From NCBI GenBank assembly GCA_964030785.1, contig OZ034967.1:68315913-68379912 (forward strand): a stretch of 64,000 nucleotides of DNA, read 5' to 3'. The notes beneath the pieces were generated by a model. The model saw only the letters and a program-made list of their open reading frames with translations, ran no database searches and was not told the origin of the DNA. Numbering within the stretch: position 1 is the stretch's first letter; every line of letters begins with the position of its first letter. This stretch comes from Siderastrea siderea. Taxonomy: Eukaryota > Cnidaria > Anthozoa > Scleractinia > Rhizangiidae. A program made the translations under genes and the position numbers. Below are positions 35,886-46,636 of this stretch, one piece after another.

Positions 35886-36045
35886 AATAAACAATTATTG
35901 GACGAGGTTGAGCAAAATACCGTGATTTGTCAGTGGCGAGCAGATCAGTTATTTGCCGATGCCAAAGGTAGAGGCAAATAATTGTTCTGCGAGACACTGA
36001 CAAATCACGATATTTAGCGAAATCGAGTTCAATATTTGTTTTATC
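35886..36045. repeat. Fold-back MITE (TTTGTCAGTG family)
   Basis: Left arm ACAATTATTGGACGAGG, GCAAAATACCGTGATTTGTC, TTATTTGCC. The right arm is the reverse complement with a few mismatches (GGCAAATAAT, GACAAATCACG, CGAGTTCAATATTTGT). Arms are about 70 bp with a short spacer. Non-coding. Confidence 0.8.
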
Positions 36046-37014
36046 ATTCGACAAGAGGCTTTCGTGTACAGTTCGCCATTATTTTTCCTACCGTCGGCGT
36101 AGTACTTTCTTTACAGAACTGCTGCAAGTTTAACTTTCGACGTAAGAGGCTCCTTTTCGTCGACTTTTCTCTCTTCTAAATATTGTCGAAATACGTTTAC
36201 AGCACCCTTAGTTGCTTTCTTGGTGTTATCGCTGTTTTTTGTTCAATTAGACAATAAGAATCCCTCTGTGTTAACTCTAGAAATCTTCCTGACATGGTGT
36301 AGTTTCAAACGTGGACTGAACAGCTGACTCAACTGCGCACGAGCAGAATTATTCGCAGCAAAACAACTTTGCACCGTAATGCTCACGAGCAGACAATTAT
36401 CCGTAGGCAGTTATTTGCAGTGATGTAATGGTCTCTCGGCCAATTTTAAAATGAATGATAATGATATTTGAAAGCAGGTTTTCGATTAACTTATTATTGC
36501 TGCATTGAATCAGTCAGTTAACAGTTTATGACAAAAAAGGAAAATAAAACATTTTAGACTTTGCGTGTTATTTTAATAGTCAGACATAGGTGAAGGCGTG
36601 ACTGTTGACCTGCACCGTTCCAAAGCGGCTCTGTGATTGGTCCACTTTGCTCCGCTTTGAGCATTTCCGTACCGGGTGTACCGAGCCAATCACATCACAA
36701 GTTGTCTCGAGGGAGAACTCTAACTAAAGGTATAACAAATCGTGACAGGCCTGCACAGACTCCCTAAGGTGGAGTTTTGTTTGCGACGTGTACGGTTATC
36801 GTGCCCTCAAAGCTTTGCTCTGACGAGCATGTCTTTTAATGATTTGCTTCTCTTGCATGATATAATAGGAGGATTTTTGAAAATGGTCCCCAGAAATGGC
36901 TGATTTTGAATTAAACTCCATTTGTGCATCAATATATTTTTAGGTTTTTAACTCTTGGGTGATATGTCGTGACAAATGGTAATATTAGCTCGTGAGTCTT
37001 TTTCTTTTGTTTTT
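36046..37014. other. No gene; fragment of a MITE family at 36609-36643
   Basis: CCTGCACCGTTCCAAAGCGG followed by CTCTGTGATTGG at about 36609-36640 closely matches the right arm of the fold-back element at 42334-42577, so this is a partial second copy. Nothing else is recognised in this stretch. Confidence 0.5.
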
Positions 37015-37548
37015 TTGAGCCGACTGTCTTCCGGCGAAGGAGACTTCAAATAATATTCTGTCCATTAAGTTTTTAGGGTGTCCACGCGCAGGAAGGCGTG
37101 TTTTGAAATTAGAGAGAGATTCCTAGAAATATGTTTCCGAGGAATTTGTTCGTAGAAGTCTAATAGCTTCGCCTTTGATAAAACCTCTTTTGACACTTGG
37201 TGGGTGACAGGAAGTGTAATGTGTGTACTGAAATGTTTCAGTCGGTTTATAGTGAGTTTTTAGGTCAAGGATAGCGTCTTTTTGGAATCGTTCTCCTTTA
37301 TAAACAACTGTGTCAAGGAATGTGATTTCCTTGTCTGAAATTTCAGCTGTAAATTTTATGATTGGATGAAAACTGTTTGCTTGTTCAAGAAATAAATATA
37401 TTTCTTGTTTGTCGATGTCCCGTAGAGATGTCCCGTAAACGATGAAACATTTCCATACTGTAGGGTTTATTCTGCTTTGGCTCAGTATTTTTGTTTCGAT
37501 GTTTACCGTGAAAATGTTGGAAAAAGTTCCTATTCGAGCCAGATTCAA
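37015..37548 (-). pseudogene. Penelope-like element reverse transcriptase relic
   Basis: The - strand reads KILSQSRINPTVWKCF, then LFLEQANSFHPIIKFTAEIS, EITFLDTVVYKGERF, YKPTETFQYTHYTSCHPPSV and KRGFIKGEAIRLLRTNS. This is the C-terminal half of a Penelope-like RT, with the hallmark YTHYTSCHPP block. At the place of the catalytic YIDD the sequence reads FIVYG, so the active site is lost. After the stop at 37123 the similarity continues with changed frames towards 37015. The N-terminal RT part and the GIY-YIG domain are absent. It is separate from the GIY-YIG relic at 43.5 kb, which is on the opposite strand. Confidence 0.75.
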
Positions 37549-37984
37549 CGTACCTAATATGCCGAAAGCGGCATAGAAACCACATTGAGTCGCTTAACAA
37601 ACGATCAGAGGTCAAATTTTTAAAACTGAGAATAACAAACAGTGCGCGCGAGCCACAAGAATCCACCGGTTATCAGAAAATTGATGAGATATGACCTCGA
37701 GATCAAAGTCTTAAAAAATGCGACGCCTAAGTTGTAACGGCTCAATTCAGCCGCCATATAAAAATCCTCCAAACTAAACCCACTACAAAAATACAAGAAG
37801 CAAAACTGGTCAAAAGACCGAGATAATGCGCGGCGAACAAAGACGTGAAGTGGGAGACGAGTAGGCCTTCCAACCCCATTTTATATCCGTGTTGCTAGAT
37901 TGATCCAGAACAGAAGTTCATCCGTCCCAAAGCATGAAGTACTGAGCAAGGCTAACAAAAGGAGACTTGCTTGCATTGCCTACC

Positions 37985-38180
37985 AAATAAGGGGCGGATC
38001 CACGGGGATGGGTGGATTGGGTTGCTAGCCACCCTCCTCTCTGGGGTTCGTTTAAGCCTGAAATTATAAAAGGGAACAAACTACAACTGAGGCGATTTTG
38101 TCTTGGATTGTTCCGATATCGTTATATCAGGTCAGCCCCCCTCCTCCTTCAAAAATCCTGGATACGCCAGTGCAAGCTTA
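37985..38180. repeat. Possible small TIR element (GGCGGATCCA ends)
   Basis: AGGGGCGGATCCACGG at about 37989 and, in inverted form, CCTGGATACGCCAGTG at about 38157 resemble hAT-type ends common in invertebrates. The inverted match is only about 12 bp with mismatches, so the call is weak. Confidence 0.3.
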
Positions 38181-38708
38181 CCAAAACTTAAACCCAGATA
38201 GCATTAGGAGTCTTTTTACAGAACATATGACAAGCCATAATTTAAAAGACAATTTGAACACACTTTCGGAGTCTAAAGCACTTAACAACTCATTTACTCA
38301 CGAGGCCAGTATTATTTGAAATAGTCTACCAGTTCAGCAGAGTCATGCCAAATTCATCATCTTTTAAGGCAAACCTCTAAACGTTCTCTAAGACTTAATA
38401 GGTCTATTTTCCTTTGGATCTTGCTCTACAGTAACAAATAAGAACATTGATGAGTTTTACCTCTGATCTTCCTGAACATGACTATCACTTCCAAACACCT
38501 CTGTAAATAATTAGCACATTTTGGTTGCGTCCCTTAAGTGTCCGTTTCCCATGACATAAGAGGGTTCTTTGAAATGGGGAAATAATAGCTCCAAAACGTC
38601 ATTCGAAAGGAAAACAACACCTTGGTTCACGCCATCATTTAATGTAGCTGCAACTCACTACGCTTTAGTAGAAAGTTCAAGCAGCACACTCCTCTTTTTT
38701 CTGATCTA
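38181..38708. other. No gene recognised
   Basis: Short frames only. The 3' part may be decayed upstream sequence of the LINE scrap that follows. Confidence 0.4.
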
Positions 38709-38957
38709 CATTCACTCTCCATCAAATATCGCATTGACTTCAAAATTTAGGTTACAACATACAAAGCGCTTAATGGTCTCGCACCGGTTTTATTACATTT
38801 GGGGGCTTTATTAAATTTGTGGTCAGTCGTTCTTACATTTGAAGATTTAATTACATTTGTAACCAATTATTACGTTTGCGGCTTTTCCAGGGTATCGCTT
38901 AGGCAATTCTTTTCCATTGAAACTTTCAAACGATGGAAAGAACTTCCTCTTCACTGT
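38709..38957 (+). pseudogene. CR1/L2-type LINE C-terminal scrap
   Basis: 38709-38796 reads HSLSIKYRIDFKI, stop, VTTYKALNGLAPVL, matching the widely conserved block just before the C-terminus of CR1/L2-type LINE proteins. A second piece, FSIETFKRWKELPL (about 38909-38950), is in the style of the very end of such proteins. The intervening 100 bp is filled with repeated TTACATTTG-like words. It directly abuts the GGTAC array. Confidence 0.5.
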
Positions 38958-38963
38958 CCATTA

Positions 38964-39975
38964 AAAAACCGGTACACTTGGTACACTCGGCACACTCAGT
39001 ACAGCCGGCAGACTCGGTACACTTGGTACAGCCGGTACACTCGGTACAACTGGTACGCTCGACACACTCGGTACACTCAGTAAAACTGGTACACTCGGTA
39101 CACTCGGTACAGCTGGTACACTCGATACACTCGGTACACTAGGTACAGCCACTACACTCAGTACACTCGGTACACTTGGTACACTCGGTACACTCGGTAC
39201 ACTCGGTACAGCGGGTAAACTCGGTACACTCGGTACAACCGGTACACTCTTTACAGCCGGTACACTCGGTACACTCGGTAAAGCCGGTACACTTGGTACA
39301 GCCGGTACACTCGATACACTCGGTACAGCCGGTACACTCAGTACACTCGGTACAGCCGGCACACTCGGTACAGCCGGTACACTTGGTACAGCCGGTACAC
39401 TCGGTACAGCCGGTACACTCGGTACAACCGGTACACTCGGTACACTCGGTACAGCAGGTACACTCGATACACTCGGTACAGCCGGTACACTTGGTACACT
39501 CGGTACAGCTGCTACACTCGGTACAGCCGGTACACTCGTTACAGCCAGTACCCTTGGTACAACCGGTACACTCGGTACAGCCGGTACACTCGGTACGCTC
39601 GGTCCAGCAGGTACACTCGGTACACTCGGTACAGCCGGTACACTTGGTACACTCGGTACACTCGGTACACTCGGTACATTCGGTACAGCAGGTACACTCG
39701 GTACAGTCGGCACAGTCGGTACACTCGGTACACTCGGTACACTCGGTACGTTCGGTACACTCGGTACAGCCGGTACATTCGGTACACTCGATACACTCAG
39801 TACAGCCGGTACACTCAGTACACTCGGTACAGCCGGTACACTCGGTACAGCCGGTACACTCGGTACAGGCGGTACACTCGGTACAGCCGGTACACTCGGT
39901 ACAGCCGGTACACTCGGTACAGCCGGTACACTCGGTACACTCGGTACAGCAGGTACAGCCGGTACACTTGGTACA
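38964..39975. repeat. GGTAC minisatellite, 9-bp unit, about 112 copies
   Basis: The array consists of 9-mers with an invariant GGTAC core, mainly GGTACACTC, GGTACAGCC and GGTACACTT in irregular order. Because 9 is a multiple of 3 and the units lack stop triplets, long frames open on both strands (VPSVPAVP, HSVQPVHS, YRVYRLYR). These are compositional artefacts. The array continues after a 1.9-kb insertion at 41876-42262. Confidence 0.95.
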
Positions 39976-41875
39976 CCCGTACGAAACCAGCAGATCTGCA
40001 ACAGATCTGCAACAGATCTGCTTTGCCCAAAACAGATAAATTACAGACTAATTTATTATCTGCATGATCTGTTTTCAGTCTGTGCAGATGAAGTGAATGG
40101 ATCATCTGCAACATGTTTTTGCCTGCAGACGTGAAGCAGATAAAAAATAGATCTGTACTTCATGTGTAAAGTCTGCAACATAAATATTTGTTCTCAGCCA
40201 CATGCAGCCCAAATAAGTTCTTCCATCATCTGCAGCAATTGCTTGCCTGCAGTTGAACAGCAGATGAATAATCAGCTAGATCAACACAGATCGAATTGTT
40301 TACATTGACACAAACTCTTACACTGGGACATTCTTGCATAACTGAAACCGTGCAGCTCAGGCAGTAACTATAATTGGAATTTAAATGTAACTAAAATTTG
40401 GAACATTCTTTGAGACACATTTTCCACACTTAATAATGTGGAGTTAAAGTCATTTATTTCCTCCGTTGAGTGCAACGAAATCCGTACCATGCAGCTGTTT
40501 AATGTATCTGTTAGCTGATACTTGACTATAATAAAACTGGAACATTAGCCCCACTTAACGGCATCCAATCAGAACAACTGTCACTGTGAAAGATAAAACG
40601 TTTCCAAAGGTTAATTGGGCGGCCAAAAAAAAAAAACGATTCCATTTAGTAAACGACGAAGAGAAATGGCCTATAGGCAATGTGTTGAGGACCAAAGAAG
40701 ACCAATACTGGTATGTTCCTCCAAAATAGAGGGAAAAGAAGATCAGCCCGCTTAGGTCACCTTGTATCCAACCAAAATGCTTAAGACTGGGCGAGCTATA
40801 TAGCTAGCTAAGGCCACATTTTTTATTTTAACGTAGGGTTAAGCTAGTGACTGCAAGAAACAATAATTATTTTCTTTTATAAGATGCACAATTTCTTGAT
40901 GAAGCAACTTACCGGTAATTCATTTTACACTGCACTAAACTGTTCAGACTAGGTTAAATTTTGAAACAAAAAAGATAGCTAGTGAATGTTTATAATTACA
41001 GCCTGAGTGATGTAAACATACCTCCAGTCATTCAGAGTTTCATGAGACGTGTTGTGCCAAATATGTGTAAGAGAATGCCTCTATTATGCCTGTTAATTCC
41101 TCTGGTGGACACCATTTAGCAGGGTTTTAAGTTGGCTTAAAAAGTCTATTTCTTACACGGTAAGATAATTGAATGTTAAGTCATAGTCATATCCCTAAAC
41201 TGGTGTTTTTCACTGTTGCAAATTCAGTTTCTGCCCATTAAACCGTTGCCATGCTGTCGTCTTTAGTGGAACCATCATGATGAAAACAAGTGAATATTAA
41301 CTGAGCAAACAATCAAAAAACGTGGCATACTTTTTTGGCTCTCTGTAGCATTTTCCGTCACTTGCTTCTCTGTCTGAGAATTAACCTGCATGCAGGTCTC
41401 ATTAGGATTGCATGGAATAAAATTTAAAAACTACCATCTTGTGAACTTAGCATCTAAAATATTTTAGCCTTTTTATTCACTGTCTGTCAATTTTTGAATG
41501 TTTGAAATGATCAATGCTAATTCCCTTGCATATTTGTAAATATTTGGAATGCCTGAAATGGTATTTTGATGCAAAACAGACCCTCTTGCCTGACAATCAC
41601 TTAAATAAACATTATTTCATTGGTGCATTTTGTCTGCTTTTTATCTGCAGTATACCTATCCGTGTCTGCAAAACATCTGCAGTTTCTAAAGCACTGCATG
41701 GGGATCTTGGGAGCAGATGTTCTGCAGATTTAAGCAGTTTGCAGACATTCTGCAGATATTCTGCAGACATTCTGCAGATATTCTGCAGAGAATCTGCCGA
41801 TCATCTGCAGATCTGCTGCATATTTGCTAGCAGATCTGTAGCAGACTGAAAACAGATCTGCCGGTTTCCTACGGG
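39976..41875. mobile_element. 1.9-kb inverted-repeat element with CAGATCTG/CTGCAGA subterminal repeats
   Basis: The left end CCCGTACGAAACCAGCAGAT and the reverse complement of the right end, CCCGTAGGAAACCGGCAGAT, match at 21 of 23 positions over the full repeat. Both subterminal zones (about 39990-40270 and 41640-41860) are dense in CAGATCTGC and TCTGCAGAT words, the kind of clustered sites that transposases bind. It lies within the GGTAC array, with the same array orientation on both sides. Target duplication is unclear (at most CA). The interior has no recognisable transposase; the frame at 41514-41849 is mostly subterminal repeat. Confidence 0.7.
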
Positions 41876-42262
41876 CAGCCAGTACACTTGGTACAACCGG
41901 TACACTCGGTACAGCTGGTACACTTGGTACACTAGGTACAGCCGGTACACTCGGTACACTCGGTACACCGGGTACAGCCGGTACACTTGGTACACTCGGT
42001 ACACTCGGTACACTCGGTACAGCAGGTACACTCGGTACACTCGGTACAGCAGGTACACTCGGTACAGCAGGTACAGCCGGTACACTTAATACAGCCAGTA
42101 CACTTGGTACAACCGGTACACTCGGTACAGCCGGTACAGCCGGTACACTCGGTACAGCCGGTACACTCGGTACAGCCGGTACACTCGGTACACTCGGTAC
42201 ACCGGGTACAGCCGGTACACTTGGTACACTCGGTACACTCAGTACACTCGGTACAGCCGGTA
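41876..42262. repeat. GGTAC minisatellite, right part, about 43 copies
   Basis: Same 9-bp units and same orientation as the left part, ending in GGTACAGCCGGTAGAACC at about 42262. Frames such as ECTECTGCT on the - strand are artefacts of the repeat. Confidence 0.95.
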
Positions 42263-42333
42263 GAACCCAGAGGTTCAACTGACACGATCCTTTGTTGTGG
42301 TTGAGGTCTTCTCGTTCTTAAGGAACAGGTCTC

Positions 42334-42577
42334 CCTGCACCGATCGAAAGAGGCAATATGACTGGCTTGTTAGCGAAAAGAATAGGATACTTTGCACGAA
42401 ATGATGTGGTATGTGAAGAAAAGGGAACTAATAGTTGGCTTACTAATCAAACAAAGAAGTCGACTTCAAAGCCAATGTGAAATAGTCAACGACACATGTA
42501 TCGCATCATTTCGTGAAAAAATATTCTACTGTTCTCGCTAACCAACCAATCACAGAGCCGCTTTGGATCGGTGCAGG
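42334..42577. repeat. Fold-back MITE (CCTGCACCGATC family)
   Basis: CCTGCACCGATCGAAAG, GTTAGCGA, CACGAAATGATG on the left mirror CATCATTTCGTG, TCGCTAAC and TTTGGATCGGTGCAGG on the right. Arms are about 85 bp with a central spacer of about 75 bp. A partial relative lies at 36609. Confidence 0.8.
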
Positions 42578-43535
42578 CCTGCTCAGGCGTGATTATCGGA
42601 AGCTGACAACAAATTGAATGTTGATATAACTCGTTAACGATAAAATTGCTCCCAAGATGCAGAAATCCGTTCTTCTTGTCATACGTATAAATTTAGTTTT
42701 ATTGAGTTCATGTCTGTTAAATAAATAAATGCCAAGAAATGTCTGTTTTTAAATATAAACGATTAAAAGAGATAGAAGCGGATAGAGAGGTTAGACTGCA
42801 AATCGTTGAACAGAAAGAACGAAGGCCATTTGTGCGAAAGGTCAAAAGGCTAAGAGCCACTTGTCCGTTCAAAAGAAATAATTGAGCGTTTACGCTAATC
42901 TGTGTGGGTCAAATGTGAAGTATGGCAGCCACATCTTGGGACCAACCTAATGGTTCGCGGATGACCACAATTCGAGGCCATTTTCATAGCGGAGCCTGCG
43001 CGCGTAGCGCGCCAGCGGAGCTACATTACTGAGCAAATTTGGTAACCTATCGATGCGAGAAATTTTGGTTCTGACGTCAGCGTACGCCGGTACGTAGGTA
43101 CGAAGGTACGTCCCTTCGTACAGACTCTGAGGGAGGGGAGGGTAGCCCCAAGGAAACCCGATCGGGGAGGAGAATTTCATCTTTTCTTGGCGGGAAATGG
43201 CACGGTGCTTTTGGGCAACCAGTGCAGCAAATCGATTGTTGACATTGTTCGACCGTGTTTAAGTTTTAAAGTTGAGAAAAAATATTAAATATCTATAAAT
43301 GGAAAGAAAAAGTTGAAAAGTATACTCAGTTGTCTTTTTTTGTGGAAAGCGAAAAGTTCAAGTTACAAAACTTGCCTTCGAGGACTTCATCTTTGTTGTC
43401 GGTTCTGCTGCGAACTCGGTCGGCACAACGTTTGAGTACGCAACATTTCATCGCCGTCCAGACGCCAAATATAGCAGACCTATATAGCAGACCTAACAAT
43501 AGAAGACCTTAAGACCCTGTCACTACATTCCCCAG
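42578..43535. other. No gene; GC-rich dispersed-repeat-like patch at 42940-43170
   Basis: The patch contains GCGCGCGTAGCGCGC (a palindrome, about 42999) and repeated GTACG words (TACGCCGGTACGTAGGTACG, then AAGGTACGTCCCTTCGTAC). It looks like a dispersed repeat, not an exon. The remainder shows nothing recognisable. Confidence 0.4.
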
Positions 43536-44012
43536 AAAAGATATTTTCATCGTTTTGCCCTATTTAGGGTTCCAAAGCAAAGCAATTGCACAACAGCTTA
43601 AGTCTTGTATCAGTATAAGTTCTATGGTTGTTTTTACCTTAAATTTTTTTCCGAAACACTCGTCCAATCAAGTCATTTTTCCCTTACAAGGACAGACTCA
43701 ACCGTTCTTTTATGTCTAAAGTTGTTTACAAGGCCAGCTGCTGCGACTGTGATGACTTTTACATAGGGATGATGAAACACCGATTACATGACAGAAAAAC
43801 TGAACATTTTAAAGCGCTTACGAAGAGTTTTCATACATCATCCCTTTCAGATCACATTACCTCAACGGGTCACAATATTAAATGAGACCACTTTGATATC
43901 TTAGCAACCGGACGTTCGGTTTTGTATTGTAAAATATGAGACTGTTGATTCGTGACTTACAACCTCCCTTGAATGAAAACGTTGGCAGTGAGAAACGTTT
44001 CCTTTACTAGCT
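43536..44012 (+). pseudogene. Penelope-like element C-terminus with GIY-YIG endonuclease relic
   Basis: Frame-shifted pieces read YLGFQSKAIAQQLKSCIS (linker) and then VVYKASCCDCDDFYIGMM, HDRKTEHFKAL, HITSTGHN, HFDILATGRS. These are the GIY-YIG nuclease landmarks found at the C-terminus of Penelope-like elements: VYK for the GIY strand, YIG at about 43757-43765, the R/H-containing helix, and the GHN block. A TGA follows GHNIK and more stops come after. The upstream RT is absent, so it is a 5'-truncated, decayed copy. The zinc-finger-like CCDCDD is typical of these linkers. Confidence 0.75.
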
Positions 44013-44140
44013 AGGTTTTATTTTGGTTTTCAGATATCAAACTGAAGTCTGCTTGTTAGTAAATTTTTCCATTTTCCTGATAAGGTACCAGTCTATCACT
44101 TTGCATTTAAATTTATTTGTAATTTTCCGAACGGTCACTT

Positions 44141-44172
44141 CTGAAGATGTATGTTGTAGCATACGAAACGTT
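44141..44172 (+). ncRNA. Possible degenerate hammerhead-like motif downstream of the Penelope relic
   Basis: CTGAAGA, a stem GTATG...CATAC with a 6-nt loop, then GAAAC has the order of a hammerhead core (CUGANGA, stem II, GAAA), and Penelope-like elements are known to carry hammerheads. An extra T separates CTGAAGA from the stem. The stem III pairing (AACGGTC upstream with GAAACGTT) has a bulged G, and no stem I is evident. It is probably inactive or coincidental. Confidence 0.25.
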
Positions 44173-44269
44173 AAGTTCATAAATCAATGTTTTTACAACA
44201 TGCGTTGTTTTGTCATGTTCGTCAGCCCAGTTTGCTTTTTACTCCCATTGAAGTTGAGATGGCTGAAGA

Positions 44270-44335
44270 ATAAGAGTGTTTACGACATAGCAGAACTAGT
44301 GCCTTCTGTAGAGCAGAGCTAGTGCATAGCAGAGC
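44270..44335. repeat. Short tandem repeat, AGCAGARCTAGTGC units
   Basis: Three diverged units (AGCAGAACTAGTGCC, AGCAGAGCTAGTGC, AGCAGAGCTAATGCC) with short spacers. Confidence 0.6.
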
Positions 44336-44881
44336 TAATGCCTTTCGACCCGGCGGTGGGATCGAAACTTAGCGGGGACATGAAGTCTTGCTTTTCTTGT
44401 TTTTTTTTAATTTAATGACGTGAATGAGAGTGTTTTCGCACATTAATAAGTATCAGAAAAAGAAAAAGATGTGGAGCTCCGCTTTTAGGCTTGGCTAAAA
44501 CAGAATATTACATCACAGATGATCAGATGTACCCTCGGATCGCCCCAGACATTCGCGCCTTCCGCACTCATGTTATAGAAAAACGATCACGATGTCTCCT
44601 ATGCCGGCCCCTGTTGGGGAAATTTTCTTTACTACTAATAGTGTGTTGTAAAACTAAAGCAGGATTCTCTGGAATGTGGAGGGCATTGATATTGTATGAT
44701 CGTAAGAAGGGAAAGAGAGTGAGACGAAAACAGCATACGGAAGCTATTCATTTTGTCCAGTTATGCGGAAATCCTAATACAAAAAGCGTAGAAGTGTAAT
44801 ATGTTTTTAAAAAGAAATACGTAGGAAGACGAATCCTCGCTAAATTTGCTTGTTAGAGTCTCTCATAATATGTGACCTAAT
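44336..44881. other. No gene recognised; one uncalled frame
   Basis: A frame at 44491-44799 (about 100 codons, basic, with Cys residues) has no family I recognise and no conserved neighbour, so it is left uncalled. Confidence 0.35.
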
Positions 44882-44889
44882 ATTTTTCT

Positions 44890-45032
44890 GGGTTTGCCTC
44901 GGTGCAAGAACCTGACAAGATTTTCTTTACTTGTTAGCTATTGTTATGTTGTACGCTATTGTTTAAAATGTTTTGTTTCCTTTATTTTACGTCATCCGTT
45001 AGTTTCCCAGGTTCTTACACCGAGGCAAAGCC
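44890..45032. mobile_element. 143-bp MITE with 8-bp target duplication
   Basis: TIR of about 25 bp: GGGTTTGCCTCGGTG then CAAGAACCTG at the left, and the reverse complement of CAGGTTCTTACACCGAGG then CAAAGCC at the right. ATTTTTCT is directly repeated at 44882-44889 and 45033-45040. An 8-bp duplication and GG ends would suit hAT or Merlin-type elements. AT-rich interior, non-coding. Confidence 0.8.
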
Positions 45033-45040
45033 ATTTTTCT

Positions 45041-46630
45041 AGACTTGTGTGCTTAGAAAAATTTGAGGTTCTGTACTGTACTGTAGTCAGTGGTTCTAAA
45101 TGCTCAGTTTGAAGGACTGTTTTGATTGTTTTGGTTTTCTTTTTTAGAGATGTAATGCAATGTGACTGAAACAAATTCTCTCCCGCCCCCAATCAATAGC
45201 TAAAGAGTAACATTTAACACGTGGACTAACTCCAATCAGTCAATACTTTAGGCCAATTAACACCTTTTCTTGATGTCCCGCGCTGCATTCATCACAAAAA
45301 AGAGGTTTGAGCAACTAGCCGTGAAACTCATATAGATATTGCTGTAATGCCCGAATCTGTTAGATAGTACCACTGGCTCTTTAATCCTATTATCAGCACA
45401 AAAGTGATTTAGAAAGCTAAATAATTCCTCAGTACTCCTGTCAATCTCTGTGTGACCAGTGCTTCTGTTTTTTTTCTTGTCATCTCGTCCATCAGTAATG
45501 GAAATTTTAACTAACAACCGAGAAATTCAGACTCTTTTCAAAATGAGCCCCTCTCCAAAGCGATAGCGACTTGGGCTTCTTTGTCAAGGAAACACTGTGC
45601 CTTCAAAAAAACAAACATGAAAACGAACAAGCAAACAAACAAACAACAACTAAACCATAAGTCGGTGAAGTATGATCGTCCGGGTGAGTGTAGTCCTGAG
45701 ACGCACTGTTAAGTATGACACTGACTGACGTTTTGACGTCAGCAGATAGCAGATAGTCAAGAGTCAGAGTCAAGTGACTTTGATGTTGACTCTAGCTTAA
45801 TGCCATCACCTAGGGTGGATCTAGGAGGAGTGGAGTGTTCGGGGGTTCGGTTAACGTCCAAAACCTTGCAGTTAGAAGAAAAACCTAGTTAAAAACTTTC
45901 TCGTTGTAGCCAATGTGTCCCCAAAACTTGTCCTTTAAAATGTTCCATATATTTCAGCACTTCTGCTTGAACCTGTAACAATTCATTTGATCTGGCAACT
46001 GCTTATTCGCGCTCCTGCGAAAGTTGACCATCACACTAAAAGTGGCACTTCGGTGTAACCATATTTTTCAGGCCATTTCTTCCATTCTTTCTCAATCAAT
46101 TGCAATTACCAAGTCACTCACAGCGACAAATTGACCTATTTTTCGGACCTGCGTCTGCGTCATCAGCAAGGTTAGCATGCTTTTCGCTACAGTTAGTTCA
46201 GTATGTGTATGATTTTTCTCCGTTTATGGAGATAAAATGTCATTTACGACTCTTGCTTGAGTTTTAATCCCCAAATTGTATCTAGACTTTGAGCGATCCC
46301 TTTCCTCCCCCAACGTTTTAGCGCGAGAAGATCGAAGCGCGAAGAACAAGCCTTGAGCGACGAAGCGTTTTTACAATTAATTTGCAAAATTTATGCTGAC
46401 CACTGCTTGCAATCTGCTTGCAATCTTTTATGATCCGACTCGAAATCAAATCCTCATTTTTATCGGTGATCAGATAAGGAACTTGATTAACCAGAAGGCA
46501 GAGAAGAGAAGTTCTTTTAGTTCTTAGCGATAACGTCACTGTCAATGCAAATCTCAAACAGTTGTTTGAGATTCGATAAATTCACTCAAACACGTAAATG
46601 TTTTTTACCATCTGTTGTGATCTCCTTTTT
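45041..46630. other. Duplicated 3' flank of the GPCR blocks (45120-45430), otherwise no gene
   Basis: 45120-45430 is similar to 51860-52110, downstream of copy B. Shared segments include GCTGCATTCA, GAGCAACTAGCCGT against GAACAACTAGCCGT, CCCGAATCTGT and TAGAGATGT. The piece therefore marks the end of the block preceding block B. No coding exon is recognised in the rest. Confidence 0.5.
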
Positions 46631-46636
46631 TTTTCT

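Noticed and set aside
37385..37666. 93-aa minus-strand frame overlapping the Penelope relic
   Set aside because: It is out of frame with the Penelope RT translation, which explains the same DNA.
38961..40039. Open frames of 346 aa (-) and 287 aa (+) made of VPSVPA or HSVQPV repeats
   Set aside because: They are by-products of a stop-free 9-bp tandem repeat. Overlapping frames on both strands are equally open, and there is no start, splice or domain evidence.
41730..42304. Frames of 182, 117 and 105 aa in the right GGTAC array
   Set aside because: Same artefact as the left array; the frames also run into the CAGATCTG subterminal repeats.
44491..44799. 102-aa basic Cys-containing frame
   Set aside because: I could not connect it to any family or to conserved neighbours; kept only as a note for a database search.
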